From: NORP240 sp965222175
Lineage (GTDB): Bacteria > Pseudomonadota > Gammaproteobacteria > Pseudomonadales > Pseudohongiellaceae
Length of the DNA: 64,000 nucleotides
NCBI GenBank assembly: GCA_965222175.1
Contig: OZ244938.1
Span: 1,054,001 to 1,118,000, forward strand
Reading direction: 5' to 3'
Positions within the stretch are counted from its first letter, which is position 1. The number at the start of each line of letters is the position of its first letter. Positions 19,731 through 28,852 of this stretch are shown piece after piece. A program made the position numbers and the translations under genes. Below the pieces are notes generated by a model. It saw nothing but the letters and a program-made list of their open reading frames with translations, did not search any database and was not told where the DNA came from.

Positions 19731-20284
19731 ATTCGGTGAATGAAGACATATGTATGTTTGTTAGATGTCTTCGACTGTAATGTAAATAAAAAGGTACCGC
19801 CTGGTTTTATACAGGCAGTGCCGGTGACGTTGATGGTGTTTGATCTGCCTCTGGTGGGTCGGGTACCTGAGATGTTTGTGAAGATGGCGGCTGTTGTGAT
19901 GACTGCTGCTGGCTTTACCGGTCGTTAAGAAGACATCATCCCAACGAATGTGTGTATGCTGTAATCTTAAGAAAGATTGAAAGTTAGACAAGTTATACAA
20001 GTGCATGATCTGTGCGAGAAGTCGTTAACGATTGTTTGTCTGTAGAAGTTGGTTGAAGGTTTTGCAGTTGCCGTCAAGCCGGCCAGGGGAGTCAAAAGGC
20101 CCTGTCTGGAGTTGGTGGTAGAGAGCCTGAGATTATATGGTCAAGCAATTAAGCGTACGTGGTGGATGCCTTGGCAGCTAGAGGCGATGAAGGACGTTGT
20201 AGACTGCGATAAGCTTCGGGGAGCCGTCAAACAGGCTTTGATCCGGAGATTTCCGAATGGGGAAACCCGGTGTTCGCATTAAGC

Positions 20285-20499
20285 GTTTTTACGCTTAAAA
20301 CGAACGGAAGACAGAAAACAGAAGATAGAGGACAGAAGGCAGAAGATCTGCAGCTGTTCTGATTCTGTGATCTTCCTGGCTCGAAAGAGGATTGATAATG
20401 CGTTGAACAACCAGAAGGCAGTGGTTTATCTGTCCTCTGTCGTGTGTCATCCGTCCTCTGAGCGAGCGTCGTGAATTAAGCAATATGACTGAGAAGAAT
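20285..20499 (+). mobile_element. 23S intervening sequence 1 (helix 9)
   Basis: A 215-nt insert replaces the loop of helix 9. It is closed by a perfect 16-bp stem: GGTGTTCGCATTAAGC at 20269-20284 pairs with 20500-20515. Inside, a purine-rich arm (20306-20347, repeated GA(A/G)GACAGA) faces a pyrimidine-rich arm (20427-20460, TCTGTCCTCTG). The core (20385-20434) is recognisably related to that of IVS2. No coding region. Confidence 0.9.
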
Positions 20500-20900
20500 G
20501 CTTAATGCGAACACCACGCGTTACTGAATTCATAGGTAACGCGAGCGAACGCGGAGAACTGAAACATCTAAGTACCCGCAGGAAAAGAAATCAACCGAGA
20601 TTCCCTGAGTAGCGGCGAGCGAAAGGGGATTAGCCCTTAAGTTACATTGGATTTAGCGGAACGCTCTGGAAAGAGCGGCGAGAGAGGGTGATAGCCCCGT
20701 ACGCGAAAGGTCCATTGTAGTGAAATCGAGTAGGTCGGGACACGTGAAATCCTGACTGAATATGGGGGGACCATCCTCCAAGGCTAAATACTCCTAGCTG
20801 ACCGATAGTGAACCAGTACCGTGAGGGAAAGGCGAAAAGAACCCCGGCGAGGGGAGTGAAATAGAACCTGAAACCGCGTACGTACAAGCAGTGGGAGCTT

Positions 20901-21126
20901 CGTCATTCAATCGCTTTGCGATTGAATGACTCGAGAAGACAGCGGACAGAAGACAGAGGACAGACCGGAAAGCTGATCTGTGCTCGATATCCAGTCCGAT
21001 CAGATTTTCTGAAGTAAGAGGATTAAGGCGCCGGAAACTCAGTGGGCAGTGGTTTTATCTGTCTTCTGTCCTCCGTCAACTGTCCTCTGAACGGAGTCAT
21101 TCAATAACAGAGTTATTGAATGACGG
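20901..21126 (+). mobile_element. 23S intervening sequence 2 (helix 25)
   Basis: A roughly 226-nt insert in helix 25. Its ends carry two near-identical hairpins, GTCATTCAATCGC/GCGATTGAATGAC (20902-20930) and GTCATTCAATAAC/GTTATTGAATGAC (21096-21124), whose arms can also pair with each other across the insert. Within lie the purine-rich (20934-20970) and pyrimidine-rich (21056-21090) arms shared with the other two inserts. No coding region. Confidence 0.9.
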
Positions 21127-21627
21127 AGTGACCGCGTACCTTTTGTATAATGGGTCAGCGAGTTATTGTCAGTAGCGAGGTTAACCGTTTAGGGGAGCCG
21201 TAGGGAAACCGAGTCTTAATAGGGCGCTTTAGTTGCTGGTAATAGACCCGAAACCGGGCGATCTAGCCATGGCCAGGTTGAAGGTGCCGTAACAGGCACT
21301 GGAGGACCGAACCCACCTATGTTGAAAAATGGGGGGATGAGCTGTGGCTCGGAGTGAAAGGCTAATCAAGCCCGGAGATAGCTGGTTCTCCTCGAAAACT
21401 ATTTAGGTAGTGCCTCGTGTTTGACTACTGGGGGTAAAGCACTGTGTCGGCTAGGGGGTCATCCCGACTTACCAAACCGATGCAAACTCTGAATACCAGT
21501 AAGTTTTATCACGGGAGACAGACGGCGGGTGCTAACGTCCGTCGTCGAGAGGGCAACAACCCAGACCGCCAGCTAAGGTCCCAAATATCAGTTAAGTGGG
21601 AAACGATGTGGGAAGGCTTAGACAGCT

Positions 21628-21679
<52 letters not shown>

Positions 21680-21740
21680 AGTCGAGTCGGCCTGCGCGGA
21701 AGATATACCGGGGCTAAACTGATAACCGAAGCTGCGGGTG

Positions 21741-22207
21741 CAGAGGACAGATTACAGAAGACAGAGGACAGATGGAAAGTGACCACGGAGGGTCAGGTAT
21801 TGAAAGATGTTACGGAGTTGGAAGTCTTTAAGCTTGGTTATACTGTTTCATTAGAAATACATGAGGCAAGTTTGAAGATGCCAAAACACGAACAATTTCA
21901 TGGCCTTGCAGACCAGATGCGTAGAGCCAGCAAAGGTATATGCGCAAACCTGGCAGAAGGATTTGGCAAACAAAGTATTTCCAAAGCTGAATTCAAACGC
22001 TACATTGCAATGGCCATTGGTTCTTGCGATGAAATGCGGGTTTGGCTTATGTATTGCCGAGACCTGAACTACATCAACTCCTTTCAGTTCCGATCCTGGA
22101 ACGATTCTTATAGCAATTTAGTCAGAATGCTTTCTGGCTTACATAAGAACTGGAAGTAAAGGTAGTCACCTTCCATCTGTCCTCAGTCTTCTGTCATCTG
22201 TCCTCTG
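21741..22207 (+). mobile_element. 23S intervening sequence 3 (helix 45), carrying an ORF
   Basis: A 467-nt insert in helix 45 bounded by a 43-bp inverted repeat: 21741-21783 and 22165-22207 are complementary with only three mismatches. The arm sequence (CAGAGGACAGAT...) is the same motif family as in IVS1 and IVS2. It encloses a gene for an S23-type protein. The base composition of the interior is lower in GC than the surrounding rRNA, consistent with acquired DNA. Confidence 0.92.
21800..22159 (+). CDS. S23-family (23S rRNA intervening sequence) four-helix-bundle protein
   Basis: A 119-aa protein encoded inside IVS3. It matches the family of proteins encoded in bacterial 23S intervening sequences: N-terminal LKDVTELEVFKLGY, then QFHGLADQMRRASKGICANLAEGFGKQ, the strongly conserved core, and FKRYIAMAIGSCDEMRVWL. 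Function is unknown; the fold is a four-helix bundle that forms pentamers in known relatives. I chose TTG at 21800 because a perfect GGAGGG lies at 21787-21792; the open frame extends to a GTG at 21779 inside the inverted repeat. Expression would have to come from the rRNA precursor or excised IVS. Confidence 0.88.
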   Translation: MKDVTELEVFKLGYTVSLEIHEASLKMPKHEQFHGLADQMRRASKGICANLAEGFGKQSISKAEFKRYIAMAIGSCDEMRVWLMYCRDLNYINSFQFRSWNDSYSNLVRMLSGLHKNWK

Positions 22208-22846
22208 TACGGTAGAGGAGCGTTCTGTAAGTGGTTGAAGCTGCATTGAGAAGTGTGGTGGACATATCAGAAGTGCGAATGCTGACATGAGTAACGACAA
22301 GGGGGGTGAAAAACCTCCCCGCCGGAAGATCAAGGTTTCCTGCCCAACGTTAATCGGGGCAGGGTGAGTCGGCCCCTAAGGCGAGGGAGAAATCCGTAGT
22401 CGATGGGAAATCGGTTAAAATTCCGATACCGCTCTTTACTGCGATGGAGTGACGGAGAAGGCTAGGCTGGCACGGCGATGGTTGTCCGTGTTTAAGCGTG
22501 TAGGGAGGTCTCTTAGGTAAATCCGGGAGATCAATTCTGAGGCGTGATGACGATTCCTTGGGGCGACCCTTGGGAGAAGTAGTCGATGCCCTGCTTCCAG
22601 GAAAAACTTCTAAGCATCAGGTAAAGAGTGACCGTACTGTAAACCGACACAGGTGATCAGGTAGAGAATACCAAGGCGCTTGAGAGAACTTGGGTGAAGG
22701 AACTAGGCAAAATGGTACCGTAACTTCGGGAGAAGGTACGCTCCCTAGGGTGAACGATTTACTCGGTAAGCCTTGGGGAGTCGCAGTGACCAGGTGGCTG
22801 CAACTGTTTACTAAAAACATAGCACTCTGCAAACACGTAAGTGGAC

Positions 22847-22881
<35 letters not shown>

Positions 22882-22917
22882 TAATTGATGGGGTTAGCTT
22901 AGGCGAAGCTCTTGATT

Positions 22918-23012
<95 letters not shown>

Positions 23013-23270
23013 GGCCACGCTGTCTCCACCCAAGACTCAGTGAAATTGAAATCGCTGTTAAGATGCAGTGTACCCGCGGCTAGACGGAAAGACCCCGTGA
23101 ACCTTTACTATAGCTTCACACTGGACTTTGACCTTATTTGTGTAGGATAGGTGGGAGACTTTGAAGCGGCAGCGCCAGCTGTTGTGGAGTCGCCCTTGAA
23201 ATACCACCCTGGTAATGTTGAGGTTCTAACCCAGGTCCTGAAACGGGATCGGGGACAGTGTGTGGTGGGT

Positions 23271-23313
<43 letters not shown>

Positions 23314-23434
23314 ACGAAGGTACCCTAAGAGCGGTCGGAAATCGCTCGTTTAGTGTAATGGCACAAGGGTGCTTGACTGCGAGACTGACAAGTCGAGCAG
23401 GTGCGAAAGCAGGTCATAGTGATCCGGTGGTTCT

Positions 23435-23490
<56 letters not shown>

Positions 23491-23519
23491 ACCGCCCAAG
23501 AGTTCACATCGACGGCGGT

Positions 23520-23562
<43 letters not shown>

Positions 23563-23564
23563 CC

Positions 23565-23597
<33 letters not shown>

Positions 23598-23674
23598 TGG
23601 TACGCGAGCTGGGTTTAGAACGTCGTGAGACAGTTCGGTCCCTATCTGCCGTGGGCGTTGGAGATTTGAGAAGA

Positions 23675-23706
<32 letters not shown>

Positions 23707-23765
23707 GAACCTCTGGTGTTCGGGTTGTCACGCCAGTGGCACTGCCCGGTAGCTATGTTCGGACA

Positions 23766-23799
<34 letters not shown>

Positions 23800-23933
23800 C
23801 CTTCGAGACGAGATCTCCCTTGGACGTAAGTCCACTAAAGTGCCGTTCGAGACGAGGACGTTGATAGGCTGGGTGTGTAAGCGCCGTGAGGCGTTGAGCT
23901 AACCAGTACTAATTGCACGTGAGGCTTGACCAT

Positions 23934-24338
23934 ATAATCGCAGGTTTTCGGTTTTGTTCTTCGGGACAGAGCCAGGCTGACAGGAAGGTAGGAGTCAGCA
24001 ACCGATGGTTATAGAAGGCAAGCAATCGTTAGACTTTGAAGACAGGTCTGACTTGTATAACGACTCTGGAAACAAGAGTGAAAGCAGTAGAAGTGGAAGT
24101 AGAAGTAGAGGTAAAAGCAGCGGCGAGAGCCGGTGTGGATACAAAGTTTCCAGAGAACTGACAGGACAGGCAGCATACAGACAGCAAAAAGCAAAAAGCA
24201 GACAAACAGACCCGAACTTCATTCATTGAATTGTCAGAACACGGATACAAGGGGTCAGAGTAAAATTTGTTCTGACCGCACAGAGCCACCGCGGGCCCGA
24301 GGCGCAAATTTTACTCTGACCCCTTTATCCAACCGAAT
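23934..24338 (+). other. 23S-5S spacer with low-complexity DNA and a palindromic element
   Basis: This 405-bp spacer is unusually long. It contains a purine-rich tract with a 6-bp period at 24086-24121 (AGTAGA, AGTGGA, AGTAGA, AGTAGA, GGTAAA, AGCAGC), an A-rich AGCAAAAAGCAAAAAGCAG run near 24183, and a 77-bp element with perfect 20-bp inverted ends at 24249-24325. Open frames here are of low complexity and not credible genes. Confidence 0.7.
24249..24325. repeat. 77-bp REP-like element with 20-bp inverted repeats
   Basis: AAGGGGTCAGAGTAAAATTT at 24249-24268 is perfectly complementary to 24306-24325, with a 37-nt GC-rich loop. The GGGGTCAGAGTAAA core recurs near 19472 and 30103. I recall similar GGGGTCAGAGTAAATTT ends from REP-type elements mobilised by RAYT transposases; that link is inference. 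Confidence 0.75.
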
Positions 24339-24458
24339 TGCCTGACGAACATAGCGAGTGTGAACCACCTGATCCCATCCCGAACTCAGAAGTGAAAGTG
24401 CTCAGCGCCGATGGTAGTGTGGGGTCTCCCCATGTGAGAGTAGGACATTGTCAGGCAT
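24339..24458 (+). rRNA. rrf: 5S ribosomal RNA
   Basis: A 120-nt gene beginning TGCCTGACGAACATAGCGAG and ending TTGTCAGGCAT; the ends form the terminal helix. Internal segments CCCGAACTCAGAAGTGAAA and GCCGATGGTAGTGTGGGG are the usual loop B/C and E regions. It closes the rrn operon, directly before its terminator. Confidence 0.97.
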
Positions 24459-24504
24459 CCAAACAGAAAGGGCTCACCCGTAAGGGTGGGCCCTTTTTGT
24501 TTGG
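24459..24504 (+). terminator. rrn operon terminator
   Basis: A long hairpin starts one base after 5S: AAAGGGCTCACCC, loop GTAA, GGGTGGGCCC, then TTTTTG. The stem extends outward through CCAAAC/GTTTGG. Confidence 0.9.
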
Positions 24505-24530
24505 ATGCCGTACTGTGCGCGCTGCCTAAG

Positions 24531-24573
24531 CAGCGCGACATTGTGATTCGGCTTTTGCGGGGGCGCAAAAGCC
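24531..24573. repeat. Left part of a duplicated sequence interrupted by IS66
   Basis: AGCAGCGCGACATTGTGATTC and onward is nearly identical to 28560 onward. The unit continues across the IS at 28431, so the IS66 element interrupted the first of two copies. Confidence 0.75.
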
Positions 24574-24652
24574 GTAAGCGGCCGGCGAACCCACCTTGCT
24601 AGCTCAGTTTGATCAGCCGATAGTGTCCACCTATTTTTAAGTGGACACTATC

Positions 24653-25024
24653 ATGAATGAGCTAAGCGTATTCGCTACACCTGTTAGGCGTCGAAGGTTT
24701 TCCCCGGATTTCAAACACAAGATCGTAGCGGCTTGCAAAGAACCCGGTGCGTCTGTTGCGAGAATCGCCAGGGAACACGACCTTAATGCCAACCTGGTCC
24801 ACAAGTGGATTCGTCAGGCCAGGACGAATACGTTACCAGCAGTCACGCCAGCTTTTGTAGCACTACCGGTCAACACTGCGCAAGCACCACGGCCCAGTCC
24901 AAGTAATGGAGCGGACGAGCGTGTCCACCTGGAGATTCCCTTCCGTCAACAATCGATCAAAGTGAGCTGGCCAGTCTCTCAGTCGGATAGTTGTCTGGCA
25001 CTGCTACGTGAACTGCTGCAGTGA
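24653..25024 (+). CDS. tnpA: IS66 accessory protein TnpA
   Basis: 123-aa protein with an N-terminal helix-turn-helix (FSPDFKHKIVAACKEPGASV then ARIAREHDLNANLVHKWIRQ), typical of IS66 TnpA, and a Pro/Ala-rich linker. ATG at 24653 (MNELSVFATP) is preferred over GTG at 24641. It overlaps tnpB by 4 bp (GTGA), the translational coupling usual for IS66. Confidence 0.9.
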   Translation: MNELSVFATPVRRRRFSPDFKHKIVAACKEPGASVARIAREHDLNANLVHKWIRQARTNTLPAVTPAFVALPVNTAQAPRPSPSNGADERVHLEIPFRQQSIKVSWPVSQSDSCLALLRELLQ

Positions 25025-25356
25025 TCCGAGTTGACGAGATTTGGCTGGCCACCGAACCGCTGGATATGCGTGCCGGGCCGGACAAAGCCCTGGCCAGGGT
25101 GGTTCAGGTGTTCGGTAGCGCCAGACCACACTGTGCTTATGCTTTTACCAACAAGCGTGCCAACCGGATAAAGATTCTGGTGCACGATGGATTGGGACTG
25201 TGGCTGTGTGCCAGACGCCTCAACCGCGGCAAGTTCCACTGGGCTGAGCCCTGGCGTGGCAAGCACCATGTTGTTGATGAAGAAAAGCTTCAGGCGCTGG
25301 TTCAGGGGCTGCCCTGGCAGAGCCTGGGTGAAGCAGGTGTTATCCGCGCTTTGTAG
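25021..25356 (+). CDS. tnpB: IS66 accessory protein TnpB
   Basis: 111-aa IS66 Orf2 protein, necessary for IS66 transposition although its exact role is unclear. Visible family blocks are IWLATEPLDMRAGPDKAL, YAFTNKRANRIKILVHDG and GLWLCARRLNRGKFHW. It starts with GTG overlapping the tnpA stop and appears intact. Confidence 0.92.
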   Translation: MIRVDEIWLATEPLDMRAGPDKALARVVQVFGSARPHCAYAFTNKRANRIKILVHDGLGLWLCARRLNRGKFHWAEPWRGKHHVVDEEKLQALVQGLPWQSLGEAGVIRAL

Positions 25357-25413
25357 ACCAACTGGCCGCACGATGAGGTCGCGCCGACAGAGCATTAGTG
25401 GCATACTGTGCCT

Positions 25414-26163
25414 ATGTCACAGCCTGACGTCAGCCAGCTTGATGCAGACCAATTACGAGCCCTTGCCGCCTCGTTGCTATCACGCCTCGCCGAGCAAGAG
25501 AATGCGCTGAAACAGCAGCAGGAGATACTGCAACATCGTACCGAACACTACGATCGCCTCAGCCAGCGTAACCACTTTCTCGAAACACTCAATGCAAAAC
25601 TGACTCACGAGATGGCGTTGCTCAAACGCCACCGCTTTGGCAAGCACAGTGAAAAACTGAACGTTCTGCAACGCACTCTACTTGAAGACATTGTCGATGC
25701 CGACCTGGGTGGCATCGAGGCGGAACTGGAAGCGGCGAAGATCCATCCCACGCAGCCTGAACCGAAACAGCAACCCAAACGTGTGGCTCTGCCACCGGAG
25801 TTGCCACGCCGGCTAATCGAGCACGAGCCGGACAACACCCGGTGCCAGTGTGGCTGTCAGCTCCAGCGGATTGGCGAGGACGTCAGTGAGAAGCTGGACT
25901 ATACCCCCGGCGAGTTTACCGTTGAGCGGCACGTCCGTGGCAAATGGGTGTGTAAAGACTGCGAAACGCTGGTTCAGGCCCCGGTACCTGCGCACGTAAT
26001 CGACAAAGGGCTGCCCACTACCGGCCTGCTGGCTCAGGTGCTGGTGGCCAAGTACGCCGATCACCTGCCGCTGTACCGTCAGGAAAAGATCTTTGAGCGA
26101 GCCGGGCTGGCCATTCCCCGTTCCACGCTGGCCGAATGGGTAGGCCGCTGCGGTGTGGCGTTG
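25414..26163 (+). pseudogene. tnpC: IS66 transposase TnpC, 5' half (split by IS256 element)
   Basis: About 250 codons of the IS66 transposase: a coiled N-terminus, the LLKRHRFGKHSEKL region, a zinc-binding segment (CQCGCQL, VCKDCETL) and the start of the core (YADHLPLYRQEKIFERAGL). The coding frame stops just inside the inserted element. Removing the insert and one 9-bp duplication joins it in frame (RCGVAL-QPLADAL) to the 3' half. Confidence 0.92.
26155..26163. repeat. 9-bp target-site duplication of the IS256-family element (left copy)
   Basis: GTGGCGTTG at 26155-26163 is repeated at 27552-27560, directly bordering the inner element. Confidence 0.92.
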
Positions 26164-27551
26164 GAGTTATAACTGAATCTGGTGTTTGAGTGAGGTTGAA
26201 AAAAGGCGGCGTATCTGGTTGATTTGTTGTTGCGAAGCACCAAAACAACCAATGGAGATACACCACCTATGAGCAAGAATAACGTTGTAAAGCTGTCCAG
26301 TCGAGACACGATTGATGATCCGTTAACCGAGTTGCTGAGGAAAGGCGCCGGGCAGTTGATTTACCAGGCTGTGGAGTCAGAGTTGCAGGAGTTGCTGGCG
26401 GAACACAGCGAGCGGCGAACGGAAGGCGGCAAAGCAGGCGTGGTGCGTAACGGCCATCTGCCGGCTCGCCAGCTACAGACAGGGCTGGGTCCGGTTACGG
26501 TCAAGATCCCCAAGGTACGCGCCAAGACCGGTGAGCCGGTGACGTTTCGCTCGGCCTTGGTACCCCCGTATGTGCGCAAGACCAAATCGTTGGAAGCGGC
26601 GCTGCCCTGGTTGTATTTGAAAGGGATTTCCAGTGGCGAGATGGGCGATGCACTGAAGGTCTTGGTGGGAGCGGATGCAGAGGGTCTGTCGGCCAGCACA
26701 GTGTCGCGGCTGAAACAGGTCTGGGCGCAAGAGTACCAGCACTGGAACGAGGACCGTCTGGAGAAGGATCGCTGGGTGTATGTGTGGGCTGACGGTGTCT
26801 ACAGCGGCCTGCGGGCGGAGCAGACTAAGCTGTGCGCCCTGGTGGTGATTGGTGTGAATGCGCGTGGACAGAAGCGTTTTCTGGCGATTGAGGATGGAGT
26901 GCGGGAATCCACCCAGAGCTGGCGCGAGGTGCTGCTGAAGCTGAAGGCGCGCGGAATGAATATACCGGAACTGGCCATTGGCGATGGGGCCATGGGCTTT
27001 TGGGCGGCGCTGGAAGAAGTGTATCCGGCGAGCCGTCAGCAACGCTGCTGGATGCACAAGACCGTGAATGTGTTGAACTGCCTGCCGAAATCGGTCCAGC
27101 CGAAAGCTAAAAAGGCACTGCATGCCATCTGGCAGGCACCAACCAAGGCCGAGGCGGAAAAGGCCTTCGATCTGTTCATCGAGACGTATGAGCCGAAGTA
27201 TCCGAAAGCCACCGTCTGCTTGCAGAAAGACCGGGAGGAACTGATGGCCTTCTATGATTTCCCAGCTCAGCACTGGCAGAGCATACGGACCAGTAATCCG
27301 ATTGAATCGACCTTCGGGACGATCCGCCACCGGACCAAACGTTCCAAGGGCTGCCTTTCACGAGACGGTATGCTGCACATGATGTTCAAGTTAGGTCAAT
27401 GTGCCGAGAAGAAATGGAGACGATTAAGGGGTTTCGATTACCTGGCGAAAGTGGTAACCGGAATCAAATTCAAAGATGGTGTTGAGGTGACAACAGTCGA
27501 TCAGGCCGCCGCTTGATTCAACTGATCAAACACCAGATTTGACAATAACTC
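26164..27551 (+). mobile_element. IS256-family insertion sequence nested in IS66 tnpC
   Basis: A 1388-bp element. Its ends are imperfect inverted repeats sharing GAGTTAT at the tips and AATCTGGTGTTTGA further in (26164-26190 and 27525-27551). The 9-bp direct repeat GTGGCGTTG flanks it. It holds one full-length transposase gene and looks capable of moving. Confidence 0.93.
26269..27516 (+). CDS. IS256-family (mutator-type) transposase
   Basis: 415-aa DDE transposase, intact. The three catalytic acids fall in VWADGVYSGL, LAIGDGAMGFWAAL and TSNPIESTFGTIRHRT; QQRCWMHKTVNVLNCLPKS is the family C/H block. ATG at 26269 follows GGAGAT; an upstream in-frame start at 26224 is less likely. Perfect reading frame and target duplication suggest a recent insertion. 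Confidence 0.95.
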   Translation: MSKNNVVKLSSRDTIDDPLTELLRKGAGQLIYQAVESELQELLAEHSERRTEGGKAGVVRNGHLPARQLQTGLGPVTVKIPKVRAKTGEPVTFRSALVPPYVRKTKSLEAALPWLYLKGISSGEMGDALKVLVGADAEGLSASTVSRLKQVWAQEYQHWNEDRLEKDRWVYVWADGVYSGLRAEQTKLCALVVIGVNARGQKRFLAIEDGVRESTQSWREVLLKLKARGMNIPELAIGDGAMGFWAALEEVYPASRQQRCWMHKTVNVLNCLPKSVQPKAKKALHAIWQAPTKAEAEKAFDLFIETYEPKYPKATVCLQKDREELMAFYDFPAQHWQSIRTSNPIESTFGTIRHRTKRSKGCLSRDGMLHMMFKLGQCAEKKWRRLRGFDYLAKVVTGIKFKDGVEVTTVDQAAA

Positions 27552-27560
27552 GTGGCGTTG

Positions 27561-28397
27561 CAGCCCCTAGCTGATGCCTTACGCGAGACCATCCTGAGCC
27601 ACCCAGTGGTTCATGCAGACGAGACGCCGGTGCCGATGCTGTCGCCGGGCAAGAAGAAAACCCACCGCGCCTATATCTGGGCCTACTGCACAACGCACAA
27701 TGCCCAGACCCGGGCAGTGGTCTATGACTTTGCGCCCAGCCGTGCCGGGGAACATGCCCGGGCCTTCCTGGGCGACTGGCAGGGCAAACTGGTCTGTGAC
27801 GACTACAGCGGCTACAAAGCCGGCTTCGGTCAGGGTATCACCGAGATCGGTTGTATGGCCCATGCCCGGCGCAAGTTCTTTGAGCTGCACGCTGCCAACA
27901 AGAGCACCCTGGCGGCCAGTGCGCTGGAGACCATCGGTCAGCTTTACGACATAGAACGCCAAGCTAAGGATCTGGATGACGAGCAACGGTATCGATTAAG
28001 GCAGCAACGAGCTGGGCCACTTCTGGATACCTTCCATACCTTGCTGCTGGCGCAGCGGCAAAAGGTGCCGGAGGGTTCGGCCATAGCCAGAGCTATCGAT
28101 TACAGTCTGAAGCGCTGGCGCGCGTTGACTCGCTACCTGGAAGATGGCGCGGTGCCTATCGACAACAACTGGGTCGAGAATCAGATCCGCCCATGGGCGT
28201 TAGGTCGTTCCAACTGGCTGTTCGCCGGATCGCTGCGCAGCGGTCAGCGCGCGGCTGCTGTGATGAGTCTGATACAGTCAGCTCGCATGAATGGGCTTGA
28301 TCCCTATGCCTATCTCAGAGATGTGCTGGCCAGGCTACCGACTCAGAAGGCCAGTCGCATTAATGACCTGTTGCCACACAACTGGCAACCGGAATAA
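27561..28397 (+). pseudogene. tnpC: IS66 transposase TnpC, 3' half
   Basis: The catalytic half of TnpC, about 278 codons: VVHADETPVPML, LVCDDYSGYKAGF and NNWVENQIRPWALGRSNWLFAGS carry the DDE-type residues and the IS66 C-terminal domain. An open frame starts at 27552 using the duplicated GTG and could in principle make a 281-aa fragment. Joined to the 5' half it would give about 530 aa, the normal TnpC length. Confidence 0.92.
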
Positions 28398-28422
28398 CAA
28401 GGTGGGTTCGCCGGCCGCTTAC
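28398..28422. repeat. IS66 right terminal inverted repeat
   Basis: Perfect complement of 24574-24598, followed by target duplication CAAAAGCC at 28423-28430. Confidence 0.92.
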
Positions 28423-28430
28423 CAAAAGCC

Positions 28431-28852
28431 TCACCCTGCGGGCGTCTCGCGTTGCTCGACGTCTGCGCCGCTGCGCGGCTTTCAGGATTCCCGGGCTTCG
28501 ATTAATGATTAGGCAATAGACCTGGCCTGTTGATGCGCGTGATGCCTGTGTCCTGCAACAAGCAGCGTGACATTGTGATTCGGCATTTGCGAGGCGCAAA
28601 AGCCTCACCCTGGGGGCGTCTCGCGTTGCTCGATGTCTGCGCCGCTGCGCGGCGTTCAGGTATCCCGGACTTCGATGAATAACGGGAATGGTTGTCGACC
28701 CGGTGTGGAGATGTACCGAATGTTATTGCGCTACAGCCATTGAGTGGGAATTGAGTGAGTGTAGGGTGAGCACCGGTGCCCGCAGGGCAAACACAGCGCC
28801 GCTCTATAACAGTCAGGAATCAAACTGAATTGGATCGCATTCAGCTAAGCGG
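28431..28852. repeat. Duplicated GC-rich sequence downstream of IS66
   Basis: A unit containing TCACCCTG(C/G)GGGCGTCTCGC, GTCTGCGCCGCTGCGCGG and CGATGAATAA/CGATTAATGA occurs twice: once as 24531-24573 plus 28431-28520 (split by IS66) and again at 28560-28684. No credible gene lies in this 420-bp stretch; 28690-28852 shows nothing recognisable. Confidence 0.7.

Larger units (their letters stand above)
19389..20138 (+). other. 16S-23S spacer after tRNA-Ala
   Basis: This 750-bp spacer carries an element bounded by inverted CAGAGTAAAA-type repeats (19472-19488 and 19655-19671), 16-bp tandem repeats between them, boxA at 19719-19730, and the 5' arm of the 23S processing stem at 20131-20146. Short open frames in it are not gene-like. 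Confidence 0.7.
24574..28422 (+). mobile_element. IS66-family insertion sequence, interrupted by an IS256-family element
   Basis: Perfect 25-bp terminal inverted repeats (starting GTAAGCGGCCGGCGAACC at 24574-24598; complement at 28398-28422) are flanked by an 8-bp direct repeat CAAAAGCC (24566-24573 and 28423-28430), the target duplication size typical of IS66. It carries tnpA, tnpB and a split tnpC. Without the inner element and one 9-bp duplication the IS would be 2452 bp, a normal IS66 size. Confidence 0.95.

Noticed and set aside
19389..20138. tRNA-Ile in the 16S-23S spacer
   Set aside because: No second cloverleaf, GAT anticodon loop or TTCGA T-loop was found after tRNA-Ala.
24005..24229. 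74-aa frame in the 23S-5S spacer
   Set aside because: Ser/Arg/Lys low-complexity product of a purine-rich tract within the rRNA operon.
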